Below, piece by piece: positions 28,062-37,874 of a DNA stretch of 64,000 nucleotides. Position 1 is the stretch's first letter, and the number at the start of each line of letters is the position of its first letter. Below the pieces are notes generated by a model. The model was given only the letters and a program-made list of their open reading frames with translations. It did no database searches and was not told where the DNA came from. The DNA lies in assembly GCA_004297935.1 (NCBI GenBank), contig SCRE01000008.1:1-64000 (forward strand). The letters run 5' to 3'. The position numbers and the translations under genes are program-made. The stretch comes from Microbacteriaceae bacterium (GTDB taxonomy: Bacteria; Actinomycetota; Actinomycetes; Actinomycetales; Microbacteriaceae).

Positions 28062-30155
28062 GTGGCAGTTCTGCAATGGGATTCCGTAGACGATCAAGCA
28101 GTCGACACCGCTCGCATACTGGCGGCGGACGCCGTCGAAAAGGTGGGAAACGGGCATCCTGGCACCGCCATGAGCCTGGCCCCCGCCGCCTATCTCTTGT
28201 TCCAGAAGGTGATGCGCAAGGATCCGCGCGATCAGCACTGGCTGGGGCGCGACCGCTTCATCCTGTCCTGCGGGCACAGTTCGCTGACACAGTACGTGCA
28301 GTTGTACTTCGGCGGGCACGGGCTGGAACTGAAGGACCTCGAAGCGCTGCGCACCTGGGGCTCGCTCACCCCCGGCCATCCGGAATACCGGCACACCGAC
28401 GGCATCGAGATCACAACCGGCCCGCTGGGTCAGGGGCTGGCCTCCGCCGTGGGCTTCGCATATGCCAGCCGGTATGAGCGCGGGCTGTTCGACCCCGACG
28501 CCGCGCCCGGAACGAGCCCGTTCGACCATTTCGTCTACGTGATCACCAGCGACGGCGACCTCGAGGAAGGCATCACCAGCGAAGCATCCTCGCTCGCCGG
28601 TCACCAGGAGCTGGGCAACCTCGTCGTCATCTACGACAGCAACCAGATTTCGATCGAGGACGACACCGATGTCGCCTTCACCGAGGATGTGGGCGCGCGC
28701 TACGAGGCGTACCACTGGCACGTGCAGACGGTCGACTGGAAGAAGACCGGTCGTTACGTCGAAGACGTGCGGGAGCTCTTCGACGCCATCGAGGCGGCCA
28801 AGGCCGTCACGGACCGCCCATCGATCATCATTCTGAAGACCATCATCGGCTGGCCGAGTCCGAAGAAGCAGAACTCGGGCGCCATCCACGGATCGGCCCT
28901 CGGTGCCGATGAGCTTGCCGCGGTCAAGGAGGTGCTGGGGTTCGATCCCGCGCAGTCGTTCGTCGTCGCCCCGGAGGTCATCGAGCACACCCGGAAGGCC
29001 ATCGATCGCGGCGCGGAAGAGCACGCCGCATGGACCGTGAAATTCGATGCCTGGGCCGCCGCGAATCCGCAGCGCAAGCAATTGCTCGATCGGCTGCTGG
29101 CGGGCGACCTTCCCGACGATGTCGAGGATGTCCTTCCCATCTTCGAAGCGGGTAAGGACATCTCGACGCGCGCGGCAAGCGGCAAGGTCCTGAACGCACT
29201 CGCCCCCGTGCTTCCCGAGCTGTGGGGCGGCTCGGCGGATCTGGCCGGGTCGAACAACACGACGATCGACGGCGCTGCCTCCTTCATCCCGGCCGAGCGC
29301 TCGACGCACGAATGGAGCGGGGACCCGTATGGTCGGGTGTTGCACTTCGGCATCCGCGAGCATGCGATGGCGGCGATCCTCAACGGCATCGTGCTCCACG
29401 GCCCGACCCGTCCCTATGGCGGCACCTTCCTGATCTTCAGCGACTACATGCGCCCGGCCGTGCGTCTGGCAGCGCTGATGAAGGTTCCGTCGATCTTCGT
29501 CTGGACCCACGATTCGGTCGCGCTCGGCGAAGACGGCCCGACGCATCAGCCGATCGAGCAATTGGCTGCACTGCGCGCCATCCCGCAGTTGGATGTGGTA
29601 CGTCCCGGTGACGCCAACGAGGTCGCCTATGCCTGGCTCGAACTGCTGAAGCGCCGCGGCGGCCCGGCCGGCATCGCCTTGACGCGCCAGAACATCCCGG
29701 TGTTCGAACGTGGCGACGGCGAGGCATCCGGCGACACGCTCGCATCCGCGAAGAATGTATCGCGGGGCGCCTACGTGCTTGCCGAGGCGCCGAACGGCAC
29801 GCCGGACGTCATCCTGATCGCCACAGGCTCCGAGCTGCAACTCGCGGTGAACGCACGCGAGGCGCTGAAGGCGCAGGGCGTCAACGCCCGGGTCGTATCC
29901 GCGCCGAGCCTCGAGTGGTTCGAAGAGCAGAGCGCCGAATACCGCGAATCGGTGCTTCCCGCACGCGTCAAGGCGCGTGTGTCCGTTGAGGCCGGCGTCG
30001 CGCTCACCTGGCGCGGTTACGTCGGGGACGCCGGACGCAGCGTCTCGATCGAGCATTTCGGAGCGTCGGCGGACTACAAGACGCTGTTTCAGAAATTCGG
30101 CATCACGACGGACGCCGTCGTGGCAGCCGCCAAGGAATCGATCGCCGCGCTTTAG
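28062..30155 (+). CDS. tkt: transketolase
   Basis: 697 residues, thiamine diphosphate enzyme. [32 protein letters not shown] and [14 protein letters not shown] are in the ThDP domain with [15 protein letters not shown] for metal binding; the Pyr domain has [14 protein letters not shown] with the catalytic Glu, then [15 protein letters not shown] and [19 protein letters not shown]. It moves two-carbon units between sugar phosphates in the non-oxidative pentose phosphate pathway. GTG 28062 ([12 protein letters not shown]) is chosen because GAGAAGGG precedes it. It heads the tkt-tal-pgi-zwf-opcA-pgl cluster. Confidence 0.97.
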   Translation: MAVLQWDSVDDQAVDTARILAADAVEKVGNGHPGTAMSLAPAAYLLFQKVMRKDPRDQHWLGRDRFILSCGHSSLTQYVQLYFGGHGLELKDLEALRTWGSLTPGHPEYRHTDGIEITTGPLGQGLASAVGFAYASRYERGLFDPDAAPGTSPFDHFVYVITSDGDLEEGITSEASSLAGHQELGNLVVIYDSNQISIEDDTDVAFTEDVGARYEAYHWHVQTVDWKKTGRYVEDVRELFDAIEAAKAVTDRPSIIILKTIIGWPSPKKQNSGAIHGSALGADELAAVKEVLGFDPAQSFVVAPEVIEHTRKAIDRGAEEHAAWTVKFDAWAAANPQRKQLLDRLLAGDLPDDVEDVLPIFEAGKDISTRAASGKVLNALAPVLPELWGGSADLAGSNNTTIDGAASFIPAERSTHEWSGDPYGRVLHFGIREHAMAAILNGIVLHGPTRPYGGTFLIFSDYMRPAVRLAALMKVPSIFVWTHDSVALGEDGPTHQPIEQLAALRAIPQLDVVRPGDANEVAYAWLELLKRRGGPAGIALTRQNIPVFERGDGEASGDTLASAKNVSRGAYVLAEAPNGTPDVILIATGSELQLAVNAREALKAQGVNARVVSAPSLEWFEEQSAEYRESVLPARVKARVSVEAGVALTWRGYVGDAGRSVSIEHFGASADYKTLFQKFGITTDAVVAAAKESIAAL

Positions 30156-30187
30156 GCGCGCAGTACGCAAGGAGAAGGACACCCATC

Positions 30188-31339
30188 ATGGCAACCACCA
30201 CAGAACAGCTCGCCGACGCGGGCGTGAGCATCTGGCTCGATGACCTCTCGCGCGAGCGGATCGTCTCCGGCGGACTGCAGAAGCTGATCGATGAACGGAA
30301 CGTGGTCGGTGTGACCACCAACCCGACGATCTTCGCGACGGCGCTGAGCAACGGCAACGCCTACGACGAGCAGATCCGCGAACTCGCCGCGGCGGGCGTG
30401 GGCGTCGACGAGGCCGTGTTCGAGATCACCACCACGGATGTCGTGAACGCGGCAGACATCTTCACCCCGGCCTACGAGGCGTCCGGGCACGTCGACGGGC
30501 GGGTCTCGATCGAGGTCGAGCCGGGACTGGCCCGCGACGGCGCCGGAACGACAGCGGAGGCGAAGCGCCTCTGGGCCAAGGTGGACAAGCCGAACGCGAT
30601 GATCAAGATCCCGGCAACCGAGGAGGGCCTCGAAGCGATCGCGGACGCGACGGCAGCGGGCATCAACGTCAATATCACCCTGATCTTCAGCCTGCAGCGC
30701 TATCGCGAGGTCATCAACGCCTACCTGAGCGGTCTGGAGCGGGCCAGGACGGCGGGCATCGACATCTCCACCATCTACTCTGTCGCGTCGTTCTTCGTGT
30801 CGAGGGTCGACGTCGAGGTCGACAAGCGGTTGGCTGCCATCGGCACGCCTGAGGCGCTCGCCCTCAAGAACAAAGCAGGCATCGCCAACGCACAGCTGGC
30901 ATACCAGGTGTTCGAGCAGGCGTTCTCGTCGGAGCGCGCGAAGACGCTGATCGCCGCCGGCGCCAACGTGCAGCGGCCGCTCTGGGCGTCGACCGGTGTG
31001 AAGGACCCGAGCCTGCCCGACACCCTCTATGTGACCAACCTCGTCGCGCGCGACGTCGTCAATACGATGCCGGAGAAGACCTTGGAGGCCACTTTCGACC
31101 ACGGTGTGATTCCCGCGGACAGCGTGACCGGGTCGTACGCCGATGCGAATGCCGCTCTCGACGCGCTCGCCGCGGTGGGGATCTCCTATGACGAGGTGAC
31201 CCAACAGCTCGAGGACGAGGGCATCTCGAAATTCGTCATCTCCTGGAACGCGTTGCTCGACGACGTACGCAACGCGTTGAAGGATGCACAGTCCGGGACA
31301 GCACAGTCCGGGACAGCACAGTCGGGGACAGCACAGTGA
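30188..31339 (+). CDS. tal: transaldolase with repeated C-terminal tail
   Basis: 383 residues. Family motifs are [10 protein letters not shown] near the N-terminus, the Schiff-base Lys140 in [30 protein letters not shown] and the phosphate region [17 protein letters not shown]. It exchanges dihydroxyacetone units between sedoheptulose-7-P and glyceraldehyde-3-P. A good AGGAGAAGG site precedes ATG 30188. The last 15 residues are (SGTAQ)x3, encoded by a 15 bp tandem repeat; transaldolases normally end near the preceding NALKDAQ helix, so this tail is extra. The stop overlaps the pgi GTG (GTGA). Confidence 0.96.
   Translation: MATTTEQLADAGVSIWLDDLSRERIVSGGLQKLIDERNVVGVTTNPTIFATALSNGNAYDEQIRELAAAGVGVDEAVFEITTTDVVNAADIFTPAYEASGHVDGRVSIEVEPGLARDGAGTTAEAKRLWAKVDKPNAMIKIPATEEGLEAIADATAAGINVNITLIFSLQRYREVINAYLSGLERARTAGIDISTIYSVASFFVSRVDVEVDKRLAAIGTPEALALKNKAGIANAQLAYQVFEQAFSSERAKTLIAAGANVQRPLWASTGVKDPSLPDTLYVTNLVARDVVNTMPEKTLEATFDHGVIPADSVTGSYADANAALDALAAVGISYDEVTQQLEDEGISKFVISWNALLDDVRNALKDAQSGTAQSGTAQSGTAQ
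31286..31337 (+). repeat. 15 bp tandem repeat at the tal/pgi junction
   Basis: GCACAGTCCGGGACA occurs at 31286-31300 and 31301-31315 exactly, then GCACAGTCGGGGACA at 31316-31330 and a partial GCACAGT (31331-31337). It encodes the (SGTAQ)x3 end of transaldolase and its last partial copy includes the GTG start of pgi and the tal stop. Being a multiple of three, copy-number change would keep tal in frame. Confidence 0.8.
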
Positions 31340-32949
31340 GCTTCAAGATCCACGTCAGCGGCGCGGCGGCCGAAGCCGTCTCCGCTCACGTTCCCGCTCT
31401 CGTGGCCGATCTCGTCGCATCCGGAATCACCGCCCAGGATCCTGCCCTGTGGGGCAGGGACGCCGAACACGAGGCGAGCATCCGCCTCGGCTGGACCGAA
31501 GCCGTTGAGATCTCCCGGCCGCTCGTGCCGCAGATCGCAGCGCTGCGCGAGAAGCTGCTCGCTGCGGGGGTCAACCATTTCGTGCTCGGTGGCATGGGCG
31601 GCTCTTCTCTCGCGCCCGAGGTGATCACGCAGACCAACAGTCGCGAACTGACCATCCTCGATACGACGGATCCGGCTCAGATCAGCGACGCGTTGAACGA
31701 CCGGCTCGCAACGACCGCGTTGATCGTCTCATCGAAGTCCGGCTCGACCGTTGAGACCGACAGCCATCGCCGCACCTATGAGAAGGCGTTCCGCGATGCG
31801 GGTATCGACCCGCGCGAGCGCATCGTCGTGGTCACCGACCCGGGGTCGCCGCTTGACGTGTCGGCCCGGGAAGCCGGCTACACTGTGTTCAATGCCGATC
31901 CGAACGTCGGCGGCCGCTACTCCGCTTTGACCGCGTTCGGCCTGGTGCCCTCCGGGTTGGCGGGCGTCGACCTGAACGAGCTGCTGGCCGAGGCGGAGAC
32001 GATCTCGCTCGAGCTCGCGATCGACGACCCGACCAACCCCGGGTTGATCCTGGCCGCCGCGATCGCCGGAACCAAGCCGCTCAAGAACAAGCTGGGCATC
32101 GTCTCGGACGGCACCCACATCGTCGGGTTCGCCGACTGGGCGGAGCAGCTGATCGCGGAATCCACGGGCAAGCAGGGCACCGGCATCCTTCCGGTCGTGC
32201 TCGACCCGCTCGCGCCGGAATTGAGTGAGCACCTGCCGGATCTGCAGATCGTGCGACTCGTCGATGACGCCGAGGCACACCACCTCCGTGCCGCGAACCG
32301 GCATGTGGGAGAGATTCTCGTATCCGGCTCGCTGGGCGGCCAGCTGCTCGTCTGGGAGTTCGCAACGGCGGTCGCGGGGCGGTTGCTCGGCATCAACCCG
32401 TTCGATCAGCCCGACGTCGAGTCGGCGAAGGTCGCCGCCCGCGGCCTGCTGGATGCGCGCCCGGAGCCTGCCGCTGCCGCGTTCGTCGCAGACGGGATCG
32501 AGGTGCGCGGCACGGACGGCCTGCTCGACGGTGTGGACACACTGGGCGGGGCCGTCGCGGCGCTGCTCGCACAGCTGCCGACGAACGGCTACGTGAGCGT
32601 GCAGGCGTACGTGAATCGTCTCGCTCTGCCGCAGCTGGCCGGTATTCGCGATCTCGTCGCAGCCAGGGCCGTTCGACCGGTCACGTTCGGCTGGGGACCG
32701 CGCTTCCTGCACTCGACCGGCCAATTCCACAAGGGCGGGCCGGCGATCGGCGTGTTCCTGCAGATCACGATGAGAGAGCAGGCAGACCTTCAGGTTCCTG
32801 ATCGTCCGTTCACCTTCGGTCAGCTGATCCAGGCGCAGGCCGCCGGTGACGCCAACGTGCTCGCAGAGCACGGCAGGCCGGTTCTGACCCTGACTCTGAC
32901 CGAACCCGCAGACGAGCTCGTCGCCCTGTTCGGCGCCGTCAACGGCTAG
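31336..32949 (+). CDS. pgi: glucose-6-phosphate isomerase
   Basis: 537 residues from GTG 31336. SIS-fold signatures are [31 protein letters not shown], the Glu-containing [23 protein letters not shown] (in parts), and [24 protein letters not shown] near the end with catalytic His and Lys. It interconverts glucose-6-P and fructose-6-P. This is the actinobacterial type that is encoded beside zwf (as in Streptomyces), placing branch-point control in the same transcript. Translation is probably coupled to tal through a GTGA overlap. Confidence 0.93.
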   Translation: MSFKIHVSGAAAEAVSAHVPALVADLVASGITAQDPALWGRDAEHEASIRLGWTEAVEISRPLVPQIAALREKLLAAGVNHFVLGGMGGSSLAPEVITQTNSRELTILDTTDPAQISDALNDRLATTALIVSSKSGSTVETDSHRRTYEKAFRDAGIDPRERIVVVTDPGSPLDVSAREAGYTVFNADPNVGGRYSALTAFGLVPSGLAGVDLNELLAEAETISLELAIDDPTNPGLILAAAIAGTKPLKNKLGIVSDGTHIVGFADWAEQLIAESTGKQGTGILPVVLDPLAPELSEHLPDLQIVRLVDDAEAHHLRAANRHVGEILVSGSLGGQLLVWEFATAVAGRLLGINPFDQPDVESAKVAARGLLDARPEPAAAAFVADGIEVRGTDGLLDGVDTLGGAVAALLAQLPTNGYVSVQAYVNRLALPQLAGIRDLVAARAVRPVTFGWGPRFLHSTGQFHKGGPAIGVFLQITMREQADLQVPDRPFTFGQLIQAQAAGDANVLAEHGRPVLTLTLTEPADELVALFGAVNG

Positions 32950-32973
32950 ACGGATTCCGTCTCGAGGAACCTC

Positions 32974-34512
32974 ATGATCCCTGTGGATATCACTGCGGAA
33001 TTCAACCCCCTGCGGTTGGCGTCCGATCGTCGGCTCAATCGCATTGCGGGACCGAGCAGTCTGATCATCTTCGGTGTGACCGGCGACCTGTCGCGCAAGA
33101 AATTGATGCCGGCCGTCTACGATCTGGCCAATCGCGGCCTGCTGCCGCCGGGTTTCGCGCTCGTCGGCTTCGCGCGCCGCGACTGGGTGGATCAGGACTT
33201 CGAGAGGGTGGTCTACGACTCCGTCAAGCAGTATGCGCGCACGCCGTTCGAAGATGAGGTCTGGGAGCAGTTGGCCCAGGGCATCCGATTCGTCTCGGGC
33301 AAGTTCGATGACGACGCCGCGTTCCAGCGGCTGAAGACGACAGTCGACGAGCTCGATCGTGACCGCGGAACGATGGGCAACCATGCCTTCTATCTGTCGA
33401 TCCCGCCGAAGGCCTTCCCCCTGGTCACCGAGCAATTGCGGCGATCGGGGCTGGCCGAGCAGTCCACCGGCTGGCGCCGTGTCGTCATCGAGAAGCCGTT
33501 CGGCAGCGATCTCAAGACGGCCCGTGAGCTGAACGCGGTGGTCGAGACGGTTTTCCCGCCGGACTCGGTGTTCCGCATCGACCACTACCTCGGTAAAGAG
33601 ACCGTGCAGAACATCCTCGCACTGCGTTTCGCCAACGAATTGTATGAGCCGATCTGGAACGCGAACTACGTCGATCACGTGCAGATCACGATGGCCGAGG
33701 ACATCGGCGTCGGCGGTCGTGCCGGTTACTACGACGGGATCGGAGCGGCACGCGATGTCATCCAGAATCATCTTCTGCAACTGCTCGCGCTCACCGCGAT
33801 GGAGGAACCGGTCTCCTTCGACGCCGCTGACCTGCGTGCGGAGAAGGAGAAGGTGCTGAAGGCGGTGCGCGTGCCGAAGGACCTCGCGACGTCCACGGCC
33901 CGTGGCCAATACTCCAGCGGCTGGCAGGGCGGTGAGAAGGTCGTCGGATTCCTCGACGAGGACGGCATGGATCCCGCCTCGATCACCGAGACGTATGCGG
34001 CCATCAAGCTCGGCATCGGCACCAGACGCTGGGCCGGCGTGCCGTTCTACCTGCGCGCAGGCAAGCGGCTCGGTCGCAGGGTGACCGAGATCGCCGTGGT
34101 GTTCAAGCGGGCGCCGCAGCAGCTGTTCGCCGAGAGCCAGACCTCTGCGTTGGGGCAGAACGCTCTGGTCATCAGGGTGCAGCCCGATGAGGGCGTGACG
34201 ATTCGATTCGGATCGAAGGTGCCCGGAGCCGGAATGCAGGTGCGTGACGTCAGCATGGACTTCGGCTACGGCCACGCCTTCACCGAGGCGAGTCCGGAAG
34301 CATACGAGCGGCTCATCCTCGACGTTCTCCTCGGTGACCCGCCACTGTTCCCGCGGCATGAAGAGGTTGAGCTGTCGTGGAAGATCCTCGATCCGATCGA
34401 GGACTTCTGGGCGACGCAGGGCGCGCCCGAGCAGTATCGGCCCGGCACCTGGGGGCCGGCGTCCGCCGATGACCTGCTGGCCCGCGACGGCCGCACCTGG
34501 AGGCGACCATGA
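32974..34512 (+). CDS. zwf: glucose-6-phosphate 1-dehydrogenase
   Basis: 512 residues. The NADP fold has IIFGVTGDLSRKKLMPAVYDL; VVIEKPFGSDL and the active-site RIDHYLGKETVQN follow, with NANYVDHVQITMAEDIGVGGRAGYYD (in parts) later. It oxidises glucose-6-P to 6-phosphogluconolactone with NADP+. In actinobacteria it needs OpcA for full activity, and opcA overlaps the zwf stop by ATGA. The start ATG 32974 is 24 bp behind pgi and has GAGGAA upstream. Confidence 0.97.
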   Translation: MIPVDITAEFNPLRLASDRRLNRIAGPSSLIIFGVTGDLSRKKLMPAVYDLANRGLLPPGFALVGFARRDWVDQDFERVVYDSVKQYARTPFEDEVWEQLAQGIRFVSGKFDDDAAFQRLKTTVDELDRDRGTMGNHAFYLSIPPKAFPLVTEQLRRSGLAEQSTGWRRVVIEKPFGSDLKTARELNAVVETVFPPDSVFRIDHYLGKETVQNILALRFANELYEPIWNANYVDHVQITMAEDIGVGGRAGYYDGIGAARDVIQNHLLQLLALTAMEEPVSFDAADLRAEKEKVLKAVRVPKDLATSTARGQYSSGWQGGEKVVGFLDEDGMDPASITETYAAIKLGIGTRRWAGVPFYLRAGKRLGRRVTEIAVVFKRAPQQLFAESQTSALGQNALVIRVQPDEGVTIRFGSKVPGAGMQVRDVSMDFGYGHAFTEASPEAYERLILDVLLGDPPLFPRHEEVELSWKILDPIEDFWATQGAPEQYRPGTWGPASADDLLARDGRTWRRP

Positions 34513-35471
34513 TCGTCGAACTGCCCGACACCACGACAAGCCAGGTGTCGAAGACACTCGTCAAGATCCGCGAAGAGGGTGGAGTCGTCACCCTCGGACG
34601 CGTGCTGACACTGGTGATCGCCACCACGCTCGGCGCGGAAGAGGATGCGATCGAGGCTGCAAACGACGCGTCACGCGAGCATCCGATGCGCGTCATCGTG
34701 ATCTCGACCGCCGACGAGGAGCGACAGCCGGATGAGGCGGAAGGTCGCTTGGACGCGCAGATCCGGGTCGGTGGCGACGCGGGTGCGAGCGAGGTCATCG
34801 TGCTGCGTGCGTACGGCGAGACCGCCCGCGACGAAGAAGGCCTCGTCACCGGCCTGCTGCTGCCGGACGCGCCCGTTGTCGCGTGGTGGCCGGGTATCGC
34901 GCCTGATGTCGTGTCCGCGTCGCCGCTCGGACGCATCGCGACGCGCCGGATCACCGACGCGTCGACGCAGTCCGACCCGCATGAGGCGCTGCTGCACCTG
35001 TCTCAGACGTATGTGCCGGGCGACACGGACTTCGCCTGGACACGGCTCACGCTGTGGCGTGCACAGCTCGCGGCCGTGCTCGACCAGCCGCCGTACGAGC
35101 CGGTGACCGCGATCGAGGTCGCCGGCGCACCGGACTCGCCATCCACTCTCCTGCTCGGCGCCTGGTTGCGCCTCCAGCTGCAGGCGCCCGTGCAACACGA
35201 TCTGACATCGAGGGCCAGCGGTTCCATCGGCATCCATGGCGTCCGACTCACCCGTGGTTCCGGGACGATCGAGCTCGAGCGCGACATGCCCAGCATCGCA
35301 ACGTTGAGTCAGCCCGGCCAGCCAGTGCACGATCTCTCCCTCCCCCGCCGCGGTCTGCGCGACTGCCTCGCCGAGGAACTGCGTAGGCTGGACCCAGATG
35401 ATCTCTACGGCGAGGTCATCACGCGAGGGCTGGCTGAGCTCGAAGCGGATGAGCGGGGAACAGCGGGGTAA
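34509..35471 (+). CDS. opcA: glucose-6-phosphate dehydrogenase assembly/effector protein OpcA
   Basis: 320 residues. The start MIVELPDTTTSQVSKTLVKIREEGG and the segment LLLPDAPVVAWWPGIAPDVVSASPLGRIATRRITDA (seen in parts: DAPVVAWWPG, DPLGRIA-like SPLGRIATRRITD) are typical of OpcA. It has no known catalytic motif; in cyanobacteria and corynebacteria it binds Zwf and raises its activity, probably by stabilising the tetramer. Overlap with zwf by 4 bp supports fixed stoichiometry. The C-terminal third (LRDCLAEELRRLDPDDLYGEV) is conserved helix. Confidence 0.94.
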   Translation: MIVELPDTTTSQVSKTLVKIREEGGVVTLGRVLTLVIATTLGAEEDAIEAANDASREHPMRVIVISTADEERQPDEAEGRLDAQIRVGGDAGASEVIVLRAYGETARDEEGLVTGLLLPDAPVVAWWPGIAPDVVSASPLGRIATRRITDASTQSDPHEALLHLSQTYVPGDTDFAWTRLTLWRAQLAAVLDQPPYEPVTAIEVAGAPDSPSTLLLGAWLRLQLQAPVQHDLTSRASGSIGIHGVRLTRGSGTIELERDMPSIATLSQPGQPVHDLSLPRRGLRDCLAEELRRLDPDDLYGEVITRGLAELEADERGTAG

Positions 35472-35474
35472 TCC

Positions 35475-36245
35475 ATGACGAACGAACGGCGGGTGCTCGT
35501 TCACCCCGACAAGGAAGCCCTTGCGGCGTCGGTAGCGGCACGGTTCATCACGAAGACCGTTGACATCCTTGACAATCGTGGACGCGCAACGGTCGTGCTC
35601 ACCGGCGGCACGATGGGGACCGCGGTGCTGGCGGCTGTCAACACATCGCCCGCGCGGGACACCATCGACTGGTCCCGGGTGCGGTTCTGGTGGGGCGATG
35701 AGCGCTTCGTCGAGAAGCATTCGGACGAGCGGAACGAGAAGCAGGCCCGCAAGGCGCTTCTGGATCACATCGACGTGCCCGCGGGAAACGTTCATCCCTT
35801 CCCCGCGTCCGATGAGGGCCTGACCCTCGACGAGGCCGCGGTGAGCTATGCGGCGCAGCTCGCGGAGAACGGCGAGGACGGCGCGCGGTGGCCCCGTTTC
35901 GACATCATGTTCCTCGGCGTCGGCCCGGACGGGCATATCGCGTCGCTGTTCCCGGACCGGTCCGGCATCCGCGAGACCGAAGCGGCTGTCGTCGGCGTCA
36001 CCGACTCGCCGAAGCCGCCTGCTGAGCGGTTGAGTCTGACCCGCCCTGTGCTGAACTCAGCGGATCGGATCTGGCTCGTCCTGGCAGGCGCGGACAAAGC
36101 CTCTGCGCTGGGACTCGCCCTGGCGGGCGCCAGCTACACCGAGGTCCCTGTCGCGGGTGCGAAGGGGCGCAAGCGCACCGTGTTCTTCGTCGACCGGGAT
36201 GCTGCGGCGGAGGTTCCGGAGAGTCTCATCGCCCCGAGCTACTGA
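35475..36245 (+). CDS. pgl: 6-phosphogluconolactonase
   Basis: 256 residues of the DevB/SOL family. VVLTGGTMGTAVL is the phosphate-binding start, WSRVRFWWGDERFVEKHSDERNEKQARK the central signature (in parts), and DIMFLGVGPDGHIASLFPD holds the catalytic His. It hydrolyses 6-phosphoglucono-lactone made by Zwf. It is the last gene of the pentose phosphate cluster, three bases behind opcA. A large inverted repeat (36247-36331) follows its stop and probably ends the transcript. Confidence 0.95.
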   Translation: MTNERRVLVHPDKEALAASVAARFITKTVDILDNRGRATVVLTGGTMGTAVLAAVNTSPARDTIDWSRVRFWWGDERFVEKHSDERNEKQARKALLDHIDVPAGNVHPFPASDEGLTLDEAAVSYAAQLAENGEDGARWPRFDIMFLGVGPDGHIASLFPDRSGIRETEAAVVGVTDSPKPPAERLSLTRPVLNSADRIWLVLAGADKASALGLALAGASYTEVPVAGAKGRKRTVFFVDRDAAAEVPESLIAPSY

Positions 36246-36246
36246 G

Positions 36247-36331
36247 GTCTCGATACGCTCGCTGGCGCTCGCTACTCGACCACCGAATGGTGGTCGAGTA
36301 GGCTGCGACGAAGGAGCAGCCGTATCGAGAC
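36247..36331. repeat. 85 bp composite inverted repeat (REP-like), between convergent genes
   Basis: Outer arms are GTCTCGATACG (36247-36257) and CGTATCGAGAC (36321-36331). Inner arms are CTACTCGACCACC (36272-36284) and GGTGGTCGAGTAG (36289-36301) around a GAAT loop; the inner hairpin is perfect over 13 bp. It fills the gap between the pgl stop and the rbpA stop, so it can terminate both. A second, degenerate member of the same family lies at 55331-55500. Confidence 0.85.
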
Positions 36332-36334
36332 TCG

Positions 36335-36703
36335 TCAGTTCGTGGCGGAAAGCTTGCCGCGACGCTCGCGCAACTGACGCAATGCGTCTTCGAGCAGCTG
36401 TTCTGCCTCGTCCTCGGTGCGACGCTCCTTCACATAGGCGAGGTGCGTCTTGTATGGTTCGAGTTTGGCGACCGACGGGGGGTTCTCCTTGTCCCGGCCG
36501 GCCGGCAACCCGGACTGCGGGGAGTCGATCGTGTCGGGGATCTCTTCTTCGGGCAGGTTTGCCGCGAAATGACGCACGGTCTCGTTGCCGAGGGCATCCC
36601 AATAGGAGATGGTGATCCGTTCGGCGTGATATCCGCGATCCTGCTCCCCCATCGGACCCGCACCGACGCGGGAACCTCGAATTGCGCTGCCTCCGGATGC
36701 CAT
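36335..36703 (-). CDS. rbpA: RNA polymerase-binding protein RbpA
   Basis: 122 residues. The N-terminus (MASGGSAIRGSRVGAGPMGE) and the core AERITISYWDALGNETVRHFAA, then AKLEPYKTHLAYVKERRTEDEAEQLLEDAL (in parts) are diagnostic for RbpA. It binds the primary sigma factor and promoter DNA and stabilises the open complex; it is essential in mycobacteria. The zinc-binding cysteines of some RbpA proteins are absent here: the sequence has no Cys. GGAG lies upstream of the ATG. It faces pgl across an inverted repeat. Confidence 0.95.
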   Translation of the reverse strand: MASGGSAIRGSRVGAGPMGEQDRGYHAERITISYWDALGNETVRHFAANLPEEEIPDTIDSPQSGLPAGRDKENPPSVAKLEPYKTHLAYVKERRTEDEAEQLLEDALRQLRERRGKLSATN

Positions 36704-36716
36704 GGAATCTCCTTGT

Positions 36717-36962
36717 CTACGCCGCGAACTTGGTGATCAGACCGAGCACGACGATGCACAGGATCCAGATCAAGCCGAGAATGACGGTGATGCGGTTGAG
36801 GTTGCGCTCGGCGACACCGGATGCACTGAGGTTCGAGGTGGTGCCGCCGCCGAACATGTCGGACAGCCCGCCGCCGCGGCCCTTGTGCAGAAGGATGAGG
36901 AGGGTGAGCAGGAGGCTGGTGACGCCCAGCAGCACCTGCAGCACGACCTGGAGAATCGGCAC
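36717..36962 (-). CDS. secG: preprotein translocase subunit SecG
   Basis: 81 residues from GTG 36962 (VPILQVVLQVLLGVTSLLLTLLIL in parts). Two membrane helices flank the conserved LHKGRGGGLSDMFGGG loop, the SecG signature. It is an accessory part of the SecYEG channel. AAAGG precedes the GTG; the frame is open upstream to 37019 but those residues are not SecG-like. It lies downstream of tpiA, the order found in many actinobacteria (gap-pgk-tpi-secG). Confidence 0.95.
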   Translation of the reverse strand: MPILQVVLQVLLGVTSLLLTLLILLHKGRGGGLSDMFGGGTTSNLSASGVAERNLNRITVILGLIWILCIVVLGLITKFAA

Positions 36963-37055
36963 GGGAAACCTTTCGGGAAGACGATGGCCGAGCGAAACGC
37001 TTTCAAGGGCCACGGACAAGTATAACCGCCGTACGCGCGCGGCGGCAGCGACGAC

Positions 37056-37874
37056 CTAGAGGCCGACGTGTTTCTGGTAGCGCACGATGGCGCCGAATTC
37101 GGCGACATCCAGGCTCGCGCCGCCCACCAGCGCTCCGTCGATGTTCTGCTCGTGCATGAAGCCGGCGATATTGCCGGACTTGACCGAACCGCCGTACAGG
37201 ATGCGAGTGCGCGCCGCACTGCCGGCGCCGACCCGATCGGCAAGCACCGCGCGAAGTGCCGCCGCCACGCTCTCGGCCTGCTCCGGCGTCGCCGCTTGGC
37301 CGGATCCGATCGCCCAGACGGGTTCATAGGCGACCACGATGTCCGACGCGTCCGTCACCTGAGCCAACGCGGCGGTGAGCTGCGACACCGGCACGGCGCT
37401 CGGGCCGTGCTCCTCCAGATCCTCTGCGGTCTCGCCGACACAGATGACCGGTACGAGACCGTTTCTCAGGGCGGCACCGACCTTGGCGGCGACCTCCGCA
37501 TCGGACTCGTTGTGCAGGGTGCGACGCTCGGAGTGGCCGATGATGACATACCGGCAGTCGAGCCGCGCAAGGAAGCCACCTGAGATCTCTCCGGTGTAGG
37601 CGCCGGAGTCGTGCTCGGAGACATCCTGAGCACCGAACGCGAGCGGCAGTTTGTCCGCGGCGACCAGGGTCTGCACGCTGCGCAGATCGGTGAACGGCGG
37701 AAACACGGCGACCTCGACCTCGTCGAAGTCGTGCGCGACATCTTTCAGGCTCCAGGCCAGCTTCTGCACGAACGCGATGGACTGCAGGTGGTCGAGATTC
37801 ATCTTCCAGTTGCCGGCGATGAGCGGAGTGCGCTCAACTCGTTTTTGCGCTATCGTGCTCACTGCTGTTGCCAT
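37056..37874 (-). CDS. tpiA: triosephosphate isomerase
   Basis: 272 residues, TIM barrel. APLIAGNWKMNLDH-like TPLIAGNWKMNLDH holds Asn and Lys of the active site; VIIGHSERRTLHN has the catalytic His and VVAYEPVWAIGSGQAAT the catalytic Glu; YGGSVKSGNIAGF binds phosphate. ATG 37874 is preceded by a perfect GGAGGT six bases upstream and overlaps pgk by 16 bp; a GTG at 37862 in a GTGA overlap with the pgk stop is the alternative and would drop four residues. Confidence 0.96.
   Translation of the reverse strand: MATAVSTIAQKRVERTPLIAGNWKMNLDHLQSIAFVQKLAWSLKDVAHDFDEVEVAVFPPFTDLRSVQTLVAADKLPLAFGAQDVSEHDSGAYTGEISGGFLARLDCRYVIIGHSERRTLHNESDAEVAAKVGAALRNGLVPVICVGETAEDLEEHGPSAVPVSQLTAALAQVTDASDIVVAYEPVWAIGSGQAATPEQAESVAAALRAVLADRVGAGSAARTRILYGGSVKSGNIAGFMHEQNIDGALVGGASLDVAEFGAIVRYQKHVGL

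Noticed and set aside
31729-34557. Minus-strand open frame of 942 codons
   Set aside because: It lies antisense to pgi and zwf, both of which have clear catalytic motifs; its composition is that of a GC-rich shadow frame.
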